From Clostridiales bacterium UBA1390 (lineage in GTDB: Bacteria; Bacillota; Clostridia; Lachnospirales; Bianqueaceae), in contig DBQQ01000013.1 in NCBI GenBank assembly GCA_002305315.1, positions 1 to 44,306 on the forward strand: DNA of 44,306 bases, written 5' to 3'. Under the pieces are notes generated by a model that was given only the letters and a program-made list of their open reading frames with translations, was not told the origin of the DNA and made no database searches. Positions 1 to 8,267 of the stretch are shown here, piece after piece. Numbering within the stretch: position 1 is the stretch's first letter; each line of letters begins with the position of its first letter. Made by a program: the position numbers and the translations under genes.

Positions 1-709
1 GCACTGCGATCTTGTCCCAGTTTTTCCCGATGACGCCCATGTCGCGGAACTGGTGGTCGATCTCCTGCATGTTGATGGCGCCCTCGTGCTCGCGGGTGCA
101 GATGAGATTGAAGCCCTCGTGGATCCCGATGGATTGATACTGCTGGTACTTCTTCTTCCACTCCTCGGCGTACTGGGGCTGATCGAGCAGTCCCAGATGC
201 TCGACGTATACGGTCACGCCGTGAATCGAGAGTGTGAAGTCGGGATGATAGCAGACGCCTCGGACGAAGAGGGGCTGCTCGTACTCGTAAGGGATGTGGT
301 GAAAATATAAGTAGTCGGCCAGGAGCGCCTCGGACTTGGAGGCCACGTATTCGCCGCGCAGTGTGAGATGCCGATACTGCGCGCTGTGCGGCTTCCGGAG
401 TGTCTCCAATAGATTCTGCTCTTCCCGCTGCAGCTGGGCCTTCACGCGTTTGACCTCCTTGGGATCTGCGCGAAGGAGCTTCTCGATCTCCCGGAGGCGC
501 GCTTCCAGGGCGGCTTTCTCCCGATAGCGCGCTTCCATCTGCGGAAGATCCTTCATGCGAATGTATTTCTGGACGCGCTTATGATCCGAGGGGCGGGTGT
601 ACTGCTGGGCGCCGTAGCGGCCCTTATGATATACGAGATGGCCGGGCGGCGAATGAAGCAGTGCCTGCTGGATGCGAGTGCGTTCCTGGAGTAAAAGTAG
701 AACGTTCAT
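1..709 (-). CDS. PD-(D/E)XK nuclease-like protein, 3' end cut off
   Basis: The gene runs off the left edge, so only about the first 236 residues are visible. It starts at ATG 709 with a good ribosome site (GGAGG about 9 bases upstream). The N-terminal part (residues 1-60) is basic. A charged, probably coiled-coil stretch (about 58-105) follows. Then comes a compact domain with YHPDF (about 153-157) and VYVEHLG about 10 residues later. The PD...(I/V)Y(I/V)EH(F/L)G pattern is the shape of a PD-(D/E)XK nuclease core as found at the ends of some UvrD-like helicases and standalone clostridial proteins (family knowledge from memory). The usual catalytic lysine after the Glu is a His here. Function is unknown; a DNA-cleaving or binding role is an inference. 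It reads in the same direction as the downstream-facing dacF-type gene, 120 bases away. Confidence 0.7.
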   Translation of the reverse strand, partial: MNVLLLLQERTRIQQALLHSPPGHLVYHKGRYGAQQYTRPSDHKRVQKYIRMKDLPQMEARYREKAALEARLREIEKLLRADPKEVKRVKAQLQREEQNLLETLRKPHSAQYRHLTLRGEYVASKSEALLADYLYFHHIPYEYEQPLFVRGVCYHPDFTLSIHGVTVYVEHLGLLDQPQYAEEWKKKYQQYQSIGIHEGFNLICTREHEGAINMQEIDHQFRDMGVIGKNWDKIAV

Positions 710-798
710 GAATATCGCCCTCCACTCATCTATAGTCGCTTTTTAGAGAGAAGGTGGCTGGCGAAATGGGGAATATTTACAATATATTTACAGAATCG

Positions 799-826
799 CA
801 GGGGAGAACCGGATAGTTCTCCCCTG
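799..826 (-). terminator. Hairpin after the first D,D-carboxypeptidase
   Basis: A perfect 11-bp inverted repeat (CAGGGGAGAAC and GTTCTCCCCTG, loop CGGATA) begins 4 bases after the carboxypeptidase stop codon. On the minus strand no clean U-tract follows, so it may act as an mRNA 3' stabiliser or a weak terminator rather than a classic intrinsic terminator. Confidence 0.5.
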
Positions 827-829
827 AAA

Positions 830-2023
830 TCAGTTCATCAGCATTTTGTGAAGCCAACTATCTATGAGAAGCATAAAACGCTTGCCCAGCGTGCTTTCTT
901 CTACAGATTCTGCGGCAACGACCGGCAGTGTGGCAATCGCTTCCTCATCTTGTAAATAGGTGATAGTACCGACGGGATCTCCGGCCTGAATCGGGGCCTG
1001 AAGAGAAGGCGACAGATCGATTTGTGTCTGGAGATTCTGGGCGTCTATGCCCGCATCCTTACGTGCAAGCAGCTGTACATTGCCTTGAACCTTTGTATCG
1101 ATCTCGCTTTGCATACCGCCTATAATGGATACTTTTCCGGCAGACTGTCCGTCGGTTTCTACAGTCTGCAATGTAAAGAATCCAAATCCATAATCCAAGA
1201 GAGCGGTCACATCCTGAGAACGCTGATCTTTGGTTTCTGCCCCCATGATGACAGCGATGAGAGACATGTCGTTTCGAGTTGCCGTGGCGGACAGGGAATA
1301 CTTGGCGAGTCGGGTAAAGCCTGTTTTTAATCCTGTCATGCCATTATAGCTTTGGATCAGATGATTTGTATTGGCCATATCGGTTTCTCCGGGGCCCGAA
1401 CGCCATACATGCGGCATCATTTCATGCCAGGTCGTGGTAAACTCTGTGACCTCTGGAAAATTCATCATAAGCTCTCGCGACATGATGGCAATATCGCGGG
1501 CTGTCGTCACATGTCCGTCGGCGTCGAGGCCACAGGGGTTGACAAAATGCGTATTGACCATACCCAATTCTTGGGCCCTCTGGTTCATCATCTCGACAAA
1601 TTGTTCTTGGCTTCCACCAATATATTCCGCTGTGGCAATGGCGGCATCATTACCGGAGGCAATGCACATGCCTTTGATGAGATTTTCCAAAGAAATCTGT
1701 TCGCCTTCCTCCAGCAGGATGGTCGATCCGCCATATCCAGCGGCGTTCGCGCTGATAGTCACCATATCCTCCATATTGGCTTTACCATCACGCACAGCTT
1801 CGTAAGCAAGTAAAATCGTCATGACTTTTGTCACACTGGCAGGACGTCTAGGCGTATCTGCATCCTTTTCGTACAAGACTTTTCCGGTGGATTGTTCCAT
1901 CAGAATACCGGAAGGAGAAGCAATTTCCGGCTCGGCAGCATAGACAGGAATCTGTAGAGAAAGTGTCAGAACCAGGCTGCATACAATCAGAAGACAGGAC
2001 AAAATCCGCAATTTTTTCTTCAT
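830..2023 (-). CDS. D-alanyl-D-alanine carboxypeptidase (DacF/PBP5 type)
   Basis: This 397-residue secreted penicillin-binding protein would trim the terminal D-Ala from peptidoglycan stem peptides outside the membrane. An N-terminal signal peptide (residues 1-29, ending VYA-A) leads into an S11 peptidase domain. That domain carries all three active-site motifs: SVTK (Ser63, Lys66), SGN (123-125) and KTG (233-235). A beta-rich PBP5 C-terminal domain follows, and the last ~20 residues (…GKRFMLLIDSWLHKMLMN) are amphipathic, as expected for membrane anchoring in this family. The start at ATG 2023 is supported by AAGGAGG 7 bases upstream. It is divergently oriented to the zinc-ribbon gene at 2191. 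A paralogue lies at 8268-9422. The exact role (vegetative or sporulation) cannot be told from sequence. Confidence 0.93.
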   Translation of the reverse strand: MKKKLRILSCLLIVCSLVLTLSLQIPVYAAEPEIASPSGILMEQSTGKVLYEKDADTPRRPASVTKVMTILLAYEAVRDGKANMEDMVTISANAAGYGGSTILLEEGEQISLENLIKGMCIASGNDAAIATAEYIGGSQEQFVEMMNQRAQELGMVNTHFVNPCGLDADGHVTTARDIAIMSRELMMNFPEVTEFTTTWHEMMPHVWRSGPGETDMANTNHLIQSYNGMTGLKTGFTRLAKYSLSATATRNDMSLIAVIMGAETKDQRSQDVTALLDYGFGFFTLQTVETDGQSAGKVSIIGGMQSEIDTKVQGNVQLLARKDAGIDAQNLQTQIDLSPSLQAPIQAGDPVGTITYLQDEEAIATLPVVAAESVEESTLGKRFMLLIDSWLHKMLMN

Positions 2024-2128
2024 TAATCTTCCTCCTTGAAAGAATAGTCAAAACTAGTATGTTCTCTATAAAAAGAATTATGCTTTTCTTACAGGGTATG
2101 AATTATTTATTAAATTTTGGGAAACATC

Positions 2129-2157
2129 TTGACAAGGCCCTTTTGCTGGACTAAACT
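2129..2157 (+). promoter_or_regulatory. Sigma-A-type promoter of the zinc-ribbon gene
   Basis: TTGACA (2129-2134), a 17-base spacer and TAAACT (2152-2157) lie about 30 bases before the ATG at 2191. The -35 is consensus and the -10 matches at four of six positions. Confidence 0.7.
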
Positions 2158-2190
2158 GAAATCAATGATTGGAGAAGGAGGCTGGCAGCC

Positions 2191-2688
2191 ATGGGATTTT
2201 TTGATAAATTGTCGGATATTGTAAGTACAACTGGCAAGGAACTCAATAAAAAAGCAAAGGATCTGGTTTCCACCAGTAAGCTGGAGAGTCAGATCAATTT
2301 GGAAGAAGAAAAGATTCATAATATTTACGTTCAGATTGGAACCAAGTATTATGAGAAGTACAAGAATGATCCGGTGAGTCCATTTGTGAAGCTATGTGAA
2401 CAGATCACGGCGTCGAAGAACACGATCGAAGAATTGAAAAAAGAGATGGAGCGACTGAAAGGGCTTCAGCGCTGCCCATCCTGTGGTGCATCCGTATCGA
2501 TCGAGGCTGCATTTTGCCCATCTTGTGGTACAAAGATGCCGGAGGTCAAGGTAGAAGAAGTTGTGCAGGAGGCCAAGGAAGCAGCAGAAGACATCGCCGA
2601 GAAAGCCGGTGAAACGGTGGAGCAGGTGAAGGAAAAGGTAGAGGATATCGTGGAGGATGTCAAGGAAAAATTGAATTCAGAGGAATAA
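2191..2688 (+). CDS. Coiled-coil zinc-ribbon protein
   Basis: This 165-residue protein is predicted to be cytoplasmic. Residues 1-90 are helical and heptad-like (coiled coil). A zinc ribbon of the CPSC…CPSC type follows (Cys95, Cys98, Cys109, Cys112). The C-terminus (118-165) is very acidic with repeated K/E/V patterns, probably another long helix. It is a single-gene unit, with a clear promoter at 2129-2157, an AGGAGG ribosome site and a strong terminator at 2696-2725. Similar zinc-ribbon/coiled-coil proteins are common in Firmicutes but have no assigned function. I do not recognise a specific role. Confidence 0.85.
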   Translation: MGFFDKLSDIVSTTGKELNKKAKDLVSTSKLESQINLEEEKIHNIYVQIGTKYYEKYKNDPVSPFVKLCEQITASKNTIEELKKEMERLKGLQRCPSCGASVSIEAAFCPSCGTKMPEVKVEEVVQEAKEAAEDIAEKAGETVEQVKEKVEDIVEDVKEKLNSEE

Positions 2689-2695
2689 AGGAGAG

Positions 2696-2725
2696 TCTGC
2701 CGCAGAAGAATGCGGCAGATTTTTT
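2696..2725 (+). terminator. Intrinsic terminator after zinc-ribbon gene
   Basis: A 9-bp perfect stem (TCTGCCGCA / TGCGGCAGA) with loop GAAGAA is followed by TTTTTT. It closes the zinc-ribbon transcription unit just before the scpA promoter. Confidence 0.88.
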
Positions 2726-2754
2726 GTGTCAGCATGCGGGACACCTGGTTTTTC

Positions 2755-2783
2755 TTGACAAAACATACGGCTGACAGTATAAT
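2755..2783 (+). promoter_or_regulatory. Consensus sigma-A promoter for scpA operon
   Basis: Perfect TTGACA (2755-2760) and perfect TATAAT (2778-2783) are separated by 17 bases. Transcription should start near 2790, leaving a short leader with AGGGGGGAG before the scpA ATG at 2809. Confidence 0.88.
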
Positions 2784-2808
2784 AAAAAAAGCGAAAGGGG
2801 GGAGCTGT

Positions 2809-3804
2809 ATGGCGGTAGAAGTCCGATTACCGGCATTTGAAGGGCCCTTAGATCTGCTGCTGCATTTGATAGAGAAAAATCAAGTTGACATTTATGATAT
2901 CCCTATCTATGAGATTACACAGCAGTATCTGGCTTGCCTGGATGAATGGAATAAGAAGAATATGGAGATTGCCAGTGAATTTATCGTGATGGCGGCGACC
3001 TTAATCAACATAAAAGTACGTATGCTCTTGCCTGTGCCCAAGGAGGATGAAGAAGAAGAGGATCCGCGTGAAGAGCTGGTTCGGCGTCTGTTGGAGTATA
3101 AAAGGTATAAAGAAGCAGCCGCACAGTTTCGAGAGAAGATTCCGGATCCAAGCTTTCTTTGGATGTATCGTAAAAAGACACAAATCGTCCTTCCGCCCCA
3201 GATCCCTCCGATTCATCGGCTGCTAGAGAATGTCACACTGGATGGGCTTTTTGCGCTATATCGAGATGTTCTTAAGGGACAGAAGGAGAGTATTGACCCG
3301 CTTCGTTCGACATTCAAGTCGGTAGCCAAGGATACCTATACGATTGACGAGAAAATTCATGACCTGATGCAGACCCTGGAGGCGCTGCAGTCGGTGAGTT
3401 ATTACAGCCTGCGGGAAAAAAGCCAATCCCGGCAGGAGGAGATCACGTATTTTCTGGCGATGCTGGAATTAAATCGCAGTAGCCTCGTGTATTTGAAACA
3501 GGAAAAAGAGTTTTCAGATATCATTATGTCTTTGCGAATGGAGCAAGAGACGACGCAGGAAGAACCCAAGATAGAACCCGCATTACCGGCAGAGACAGCA
3601 GAGGAGAGGACGGAGGAACCAGTCCAGCCTCAAGAAGAGCCGGTGATCGTTCCTCTGAGGATCATAGAGCCTGCGGAACCAATAGAAGATTCCCTTGTGA
3701 ATCTGATACAAGAAGGAGAACCGGAGGATGACGATGGAGAGGAAACAGATGTCTTTGACGGAGGAGACACAGAACCAAAAAAAGAGTACGCCGCCAGTGC
3801 CTGA
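2809..3804 (+). CDS. scpA: Segregation and condensation protein A
   Basis: ScpA (331 residues) is the kleisin subunit that, with ScpB and SMC, forms the chromosome condensation complex. The hallmark N-terminus FEGPLDLLLHLIEKNQVDI (about residues 9-27) is intact, followed by ASEFIVMAATLINIKVRMLLP. A C-terminal winged-helix-like region (SREEITYFLAMLEL, about 222-235) then leads into an acidic, proline-rich tail longer than usual (about 250-331). I chose ATG 2809 over an upstream in-frame codon at 2710, because the consensus promoter at 2755-2783 would lie inside the longer version and GGGGGGAG sits right before 2809. Its 3' end overlaps scpB by 77 bases, implying translational coupling. Confidence 0.95.
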   Translation: MAVEVRLPAFEGPLDLLLHLIEKNQVDIYDIPIYEITQQYLACLDEWNKKNMEIASEFIVMAATLINIKVRMLLPVPKEDEEEEDPREELVRRLLEYKRYKEAAAQFREKIPDPSFLWMYRKKTQIVLPPQIPPIHRLLENVTLDGLFALYRDVLKGQKESIDPLRSTFKSVAKDTYTIDEKIHDLMQTLEALQSVSYYSLREKSQSRQEEITYFLAMLELNRSSLVYLKQEKEFSDIIMSLRMEQETTQEEPKIEPALPAETAEERTEEPVQPQEEPVIVPLRIIEPAEPIEDSLVNLIQEGEPEDDDGEETDVFDGGDTEPKKEYAASA

Positions 3805-4426
3805 GGAGGCAGTGCGAGCGGTCCCGCAGGAGGAATGGGAAGCAGTGGCTGAAGCACTTCTATTCTCTGCAGGAGACAGCATTGCCCTGGTACACATTGC
3901 GAAGACGCTGGGCGTGGATCAGCAGACGGCACAGCAGGTCGTAGAGGGGCTGGCGGCAAAGTACGATGAGCAAAAAAGGGGGATTCGGATCGTCCGCGCG
4001 GGTCACGCGTATCAGATGACCAGCCGGCCGGAGTATTATCCGTATATCGGCCAGATGTATAAGTCAGAGGCCGCGTCGATTCATCTGACGGATACGCAGT
4101 TAGAGATTCTGGCAATCATTGCCTATAGACAACCGATTACCAAAATGGAGATCGAGGAGATTCGAGGTGTTCGATCGGATGCGGTGGTCAATCGTCTGAT
4201 GGAATATGGGCTGATCGAAGAAAAAGGACGCTTGAAAGCGCCGGGCAGGCCCGTGCAGTTTGGCACTACGGAAGAGTTTTTGAAGTTCTTTGGGATCGAA
4301 GACTTGAAACAGATGCCACATCTTGCGGAAGCTATGGAGGATAAGCAGGCCGAACAGGCGCAGCTTTCGCTGGAGCTGGCAGATTTGACGATTGTCCCGG
4401 AGACGGAGGACGAAGAGACAGAATAA
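3728..4426 (+). CDS. scpB: Segregation and condensation protein B
   Basis: ScpB (232 residues) binds ScpA and completes the SMC-ScpAB complex on the nucleoid. It has two winged-helix domains. The core signatures are EALLFSAGDSI (about 43-53), the YQMTSRPEYYPYI segment, and TQLEILAIIAYRQPITKMEI followed by IRGVRSDAVVNRLMEYGLI and GRPVQFGTTEEFLKFFGI, all typical of the family. The start at ATG 3728 has AAGGAG about 9 bases upstream; an in-frame ATG at 3749 is an alternative. The gene begins inside the scpA tail-coding region, so the acidic scpA tail and the ScpB N-terminus are encoded in overlapping frames. Confidence 0.95.
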   Translation: MTMERKQMSLTEETQNQKKSTPPVPEEAVRAVPQEEWEAVAEALLFSAGDSIALVHIAKTLGVDQQTAQQVVEGLAAKYDEQKRGIRIVRAGHAYQMTSRPEYYPYIGQMYKSEAASIHLTDTQLEILAIIAYRQPITKMEIEEIRGVRSDAVVNRLMEYGLIEEKGRLKAPGRPVQFGTTEEFLKFFGIEDLKQMPHLAEAMEDKQAEQAQLSLELADLTIVPETEDEETE

Positions 4427-4446
4427 AACATAGAGGATATGGGGTC

Positions 4447-6729
4447 ATGGAAAGAGTCGAGAGAGAATGGATCACAGGCTGGGAGTTTTCCAAGGAAAAT
4501 GAAAGGGCGTATCATGCCGTGGAGCTGCCGCATGATTGGGCGGTGGACGCGCCTTTTTGTCCGGAGATCGAAGGGGGAGCATCCCAGGGGTATCGAGACA
4601 GATGGGGCATAGGCTGGTACAGAAAGCGATTTCAGGCTGCTAAAAAGCCGGGTGTACAGTATGCATTATATTTTGACGGCATCTATGAGAATAGTACGAT
4701 CTGGGTGAATGGCAGGAAAACCGGCGGTCGAAAGTATGGATACAGCAGTTTTCGCATAGACATTACACCTTTTCTTGAGGCAGGAGAAAACGAGATTCGG
4801 ATACGGGTCGACAACAGTGTGCGACCCTCGGATCGCTGGTACAGCGGAGCAGGAATCTATCGCAAGGTGTGGTGGCAGGAACGCCCGTATGGAGGCCTGC
4901 AGGATGAGAAAATAGACATTCAGACGGTCATAGAAGAGGGGCGCGCCTTGATCCGTGTAGGATACGATGAGGAGATTCCGCTGCGGGTGAAGCTGGCAGA
5001 TCAGGAGAGTCCGATCTCTCCCGGAGGCTATGTCCTGGTGGAAGTAAAGAATCCGCGCCTTTGGTCGGCGGAGGATCCTTACTTATATGATCTTGTGATT
5101 GAGAGATGGAACGATCGGGAGAAGATCGACAGCGTTCATCAGAAGATTGGTTTGCGGCAGATCGAATGGAGGCCGCAGGAAGGGTTGTGGATCAATGGTA
5201 AGCATACGCTGCTTCGGGGCGTGTGTCTGCATCAGGATGTGGCTTGCTGTGGAATCGCGGTGAAAAAAGAGCTGTGGCGGGATCGGCTCCAGAAGCTTAA
5301 GAAACTGGGATGTAACGCACTGCGGCTGGCGCACCATCCATTTAGCCGGGAGTTCCTGGATCTATGCGATGAGATGGGCTTCTACGTCTATGAGGAGTGC
5401 TTCGATAAATGGACGAGCGGCGCCTATGGCCGTTATTTTGGGACCGAATGGAAACGGGATCTGGACGCGATGGTATTGCGGGATCGCAACCGGCCTTCCA
5501 TCATTATGTGGGGCGTGGGGAATGAGGTAGAGAATCAGGGCCAGGCATCGATGCTGGATCATCTGAAGGATTTGGTGTATGCCGTTAAGGACCTGGATGG
5601 AACACGGCCTGTGACCTATGCGATGAATCCGCATTTCAAGAGAGAAAGCGGGATTGACGCTTCGAAGGTCAAAGACATTCAGAAATTCGTGGACGAGGAA
5701 GACGATCTCGAAATCTATGATCCGGCAGAAAAGATCGAGCGTATCCGAAAGATCGGACAGATTGTGGATGTGATTTCCTGCAACTATCAGGAGCCCTGGT
5801 ACGAGGCGATTCACGAGGCGATGCCCGATAAACTGATCCTGGGGACGGAGGTATATCCGTATTTTCTGGGGGATCAGAATCAACTGCAGAATTTCACTGT
5901 GCAGAACCCTTCTTTAGTGCCACTCATGTATCCGTATGTGGTGGGCAGTATGATCTGGACAGGCTACGATTATCTGGGGGAGGCCATGCAGTATCCTTCC
6001 AAAGGATGGAGCGGTTCTTTGCTTCGTTCCAATGGTGTGCCCCGAGGAACCTACTATCAGATCCAAAGTTATTGGACCGATAAGCCCATGGTACATTTCG
6101 CGGTATTGGATTACAGTATGGGGACGGAGTGCGTGAAGGAACATTGGGACAGCCCGCCCTATCTGACCCACTGGGATTTTCCTCAGTATCTGCGGGCGGT
6201 GATTCCCTATCGTGTGGTCACGAACTGCGAGGAAGTGGTACTGTACTTGAATGATAAAAGATATATATTGCCTAGGCCGGCAGAATGTCCGAACCATGTG
6301 ATTTCAGGGTTCCTTCCTTACACGCCGGGGACGGTTCGTCTTGTTGGGTATCGAAAGGGACGAGCGGTCTGCGAGCAGAAGATCACAACGCCGATAGCAC
6401 CGTATCGGCTGCAATTCGAGGATGAGGCACTTCGCGTGTTTTTGCATAAGGGAGAAGAGCGGTTATTGCATATTCGTGTGACGGATCAGCAAGGAGTTCC
6501 CTGTATTCGGGCAGAAGGACGGGTATCTTTCCGGGGAGAGGGCGCGCTTCGTGTCCTGGCCGTGGACAACGGCAGTTTATTGGAAGACGAGCCCTATCAT
6601 CAGACGTCGGTTTCGCTATACCAGGGCGGCGCCAGTGTGCTGGTACGCCGGGAAAGCGATGGGCAGGGCATCTTGCACGCAGAATGCGAGGGCTTACAGG
6701 AAGCAAAACTCATATTTGTATTCTCATAA
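4447..6729 (+). CDS. Glycoside hydrolase family 2 enzyme
   Basis: This 760-residue protein matches the GH2 beta-galactosidase/beta-glucuronidase superfamily. In order it has a jelly-roll sugar-binding domain (about 1-140, containing LPHDWAVDAPF and WYRKRF), an Ig-like domain (about 150-240) and a TIM barrel (about 245-540). The catalytic residues are visible as Glu360 in WGVGNEVENQ (acid/base) and Glu468 in ILGTEVYPY (nucleophile). A region with WSGSLLRSNGVPRGTYYQ and a further beta-rich domain resembles the DUF4982 type of GH2 tail. There is no signal peptide, so it should act in the cytoplasm on imported oligosaccharides. Substrate is not decidable by eye: galactoside, glucuronide or xyloside/arabinoside are possible. 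It starts 20 bases after scpB and is followed 13 bases later by a xylulokinase, suggesting pentose-containing substrates (inference). Confidence 0.9.
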   Translation: MERVEREWITGWEFSKENERAYHAVELPHDWAVDAPFCPEIEGGASQGYRDRWGIGWYRKRFQAAKKPGVQYALYFDGIYENSTIWVNGRKTGGRKYGYSSFRIDITPFLEAGENEIRIRVDNSVRPSDRWYSGAGIYRKVWWQERPYGGLQDEKIDIQTVIEEGRALIRVGYDEEIPLRVKLADQESPISPGGYVLVEVKNPRLWSAEDPYLYDLVIERWNDREKIDSVHQKIGLRQIEWRPQEGLWINGKHTLLRGVCLHQDVACCGIAVKKELWRDRLQKLKKLGCNALRLAHHPFSREFLDLCDEMGFYVYEECFDKWTSGAYGRYFGTEWKRDLDAMVLRDRNRPSIIMWGVGNEVENQGQASMLDHLKDLVYAVKDLDGTRPVTYAMNPHFKRESGIDASKVKDIQKFVDEEDDLEIYDPAEKIERIRKIGQIVDVISCNYQEPWYEAIHEAMPDKLILGTEVYPYFLGDQNQLQNFTVQNPSLVPLMYPYVVGSMIWTGYDYLGEAMQYPSKGWSGSLLRSNGVPRGTYYQIQSYWTDKPMVHFAVLDYSMGTECVKEHWDSPPYLTHWDFPQYLRAVIPYRVVTNCEEVVLYLNDKRYILPRPAECPNHVISGFLPYTPGTVRLVGYRKGRAVCEQKITTPIAPYRLQFEDEALRVFLHKGEERLLHIRVTDQQGVPCIRAEGRVSFRGEGALRVLAVDNGSLLEDEPYHQTSVSLYQGGASVLVRRESDGQGILHAECEGLQEAKLIFVFS

Positions 6730-6742
6730 AGGAGGACATCAT

Positions 6743-8212
6743 ATGTTATATATTGGAATCGATCTGGGAACATCGGCGGTCAAGCTGGTACTCATGGAAA
6801 GCGGCGGAAATATCCAGAAGATCGTCTCGAAGGAGTATCCATTGTATTTTCCACATCCAGGATGGTCGGAGCAGAACCCGGAGGATTGGTGGAATGCGGT
6901 GCAGGAAGGGATTCGGGAGCTGATTCAGGATCAAGAGAAAGATCAGATCGCGGGCATCAGCTTCGGAGGACAGATGCATGGCCTCGTGGCATTAGATCAG
7001 GATGATCAGGTTATCCGTCCGGCAATTCTCTGGAATGACGGTCGAACAGCACAGGAGACAGAGTATCTCAATACGGAGATCGGCAAGGAGAAACTGTCCC
7101 AGTATACGGCCAATATTGCGTTTGCGGGATTTACCGCGCCGAAGCTTTTGTGGATGAAGAAGCAGGAACCCGAGAACTTTGCGAAGATTCGCAGGATCAT
7201 GCTGCCCAAGGATTACATTGCCTATCGGTTGACAGGAGTGCATTGTACGGATTATTCCGACGCGTCCGGCATGCTGCTTCTGGATGTCAAGAACCGATGC
7301 TGGTCTGCGGAGATGATGGAAATCTGTGGGGTTCGCAGGGAACAGCTTCCAGACCTGTATGAGAGCTATGAGAAGGTCGGAGAGGTGAAACCGGACCTGT
7401 GCGAGAAGTTGGGGTTGCCGGCGCATGTCGTCGTAGCGGCAGGAGCGGGGGATAATGCGGCGGCGGCCGTGGGTACCGGTACCGTAGGAGACGGACAGTG
7501 CAACATTTCTCTGGGAACTTCCGGCACGATTTTTATCTCCAGCGAGGATTTTCGGGTAGACGCGCATAATGCGCTGCATGCTTTCGCGCATGCGGACGGG
7601 CACTATCATCTGATGGGCTGCATGCTGAGCGCGGCCTCTTGCAACAAGTGGTGGATGGATGATATTATCGGCACGAAAGATTATGCGGGAGAACAGGCCG
7701 CCATCCAGAGACTGGGAGAGAACCATGTATATTTCTTGCCCTATTTGATGGGAGAGCGTTCCCCGCACAATGATCCGAAGGCACGGGGGACGTTCACGGG
7801 ACTCAGCATGGATACCACCAGGGCCGATATGACGCAGGCCGTCTTAGAAGGTGTAGCCTTTGCGATCCGTGATTCCTTTGAAGTGGCTAAGAAACTGGGC
7901 ATACAGATCGAAAGGACAAAGATCTGCGGCGGCGGGGCTAAGAGCCCGTTATGGCGCAGGATCATGGCGAATGTACTCGGGATTGCGGTGGATATCCCGG
8001 CCTGCGAGGAAGGTCCCGGCTATGGTGGCGCGATTCTGGCGGCAGTCGCCTGCGGAGAGTATGCTTCTGTGGAAGAGGCCGCGGAGAAGCTCATTCGGGT
8101 AGTGGATACGGTGGAGCCAGAACCGGAACTCTGCGCAAAATACGAGAAGCGTTATGAGACTTTTAAGAAGATCTATCCTGCATTGAAGCCGCTGTTCCAG
8201 ACAATGGAATAA
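6743..8212 (+). CDS. xylB: Xylulokinase (FGGY sugar kinase)
   Basis: This 489-residue cytoplasmic kinase would phosphorylate D-xylulose with ATP for entry into the pentose phosphate pathway. The N-terminal phosphate-binding loop YIGIDLGTSAVK (3-14), the substrate motif GGQMHG (75-80), ILWNDGRT, the catalytic Asp237 in AGAGDNAAAA, and the C-terminal adenosine-site motif ICGGGAKSPLWRRIMANVL are all present and fit XylB better than glycerol or gluconate kinases. Start ATG 6743 has an ideal GGAGG 7 bases upstream. No xylose isomerase or xylose transporter is near; the gene is coupled with the GH2 glycosidase upstream. Substrate could also be another ketopentose. Confidence 0.92.
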   Translation: MLYIGIDLGTSAVKLVLMESGGNIQKIVSKEYPLYFPHPGWSEQNPEDWWNAVQEGIRELIQDQEKDQIAGISFGGQMHGLVALDQDDQVIRPAILWNDGRTAQETEYLNTEIGKEKLSQYTANIAFAGFTAPKLLWMKKQEPENFAKIRRIMLPKDYIAYRLTGVHCTDYSDASGMLLLDVKNRCWSAEMMEICGVRREQLPDLYESYEKVGEVKPDLCEKLGLPAHVVVAAGAGDNAAAAVGTGTVGDGQCNISLGTSGTIFISSEDFRVDAHNALHAFAHADGHYHLMGCMLSAASCNKWWMDDIIGTKDYAGEQAAIQRLGENHVYFLPYLMGERSPHNDPKARGTFTGLSMDTTRADMTQAVLEGVAFAIRDSFEVAKKLGIQIERTKICGGGAKSPLWRRIMANVLGIAVDIPACEEGPGYGGAILAAVACGEYASVEEAAEKLIRVVDTVEPEPELCAKYEKRYETFKKIYPALKPLFQTME

Positions 8213-8267
8213 GTCCTTTATTGGATTCATAGACTGAAGGCAAAGGGAAAACAGGGGAAAATCGGCG

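Noticed and set aside
53..527. Two plus-strand open frames at the left edge
   Set aside because: They are antisense shadows of the partial nuclease-fold gene on the minus strand, which has a good ribosome site and recognisable motifs.
1022..1813. Plus-strand frames opposite the first D,D-carboxypeptidase
   Set aside because: Shadows of a gene with all three active-site motifs; no ribosome sites and no family resemblance.
2710..2808. Longer N-terminus for ScpA
   Set aside because: The added part would cover a consensus promoter and has no ribosome site; ScpA proteins begin close to ATG 2809.
3583..4115. Minus-strand frames over scpA/scpB
   Set aside because: Low-complexity Ser/Pro/Arg translations typical of antisense frames to Glu-rich genes.
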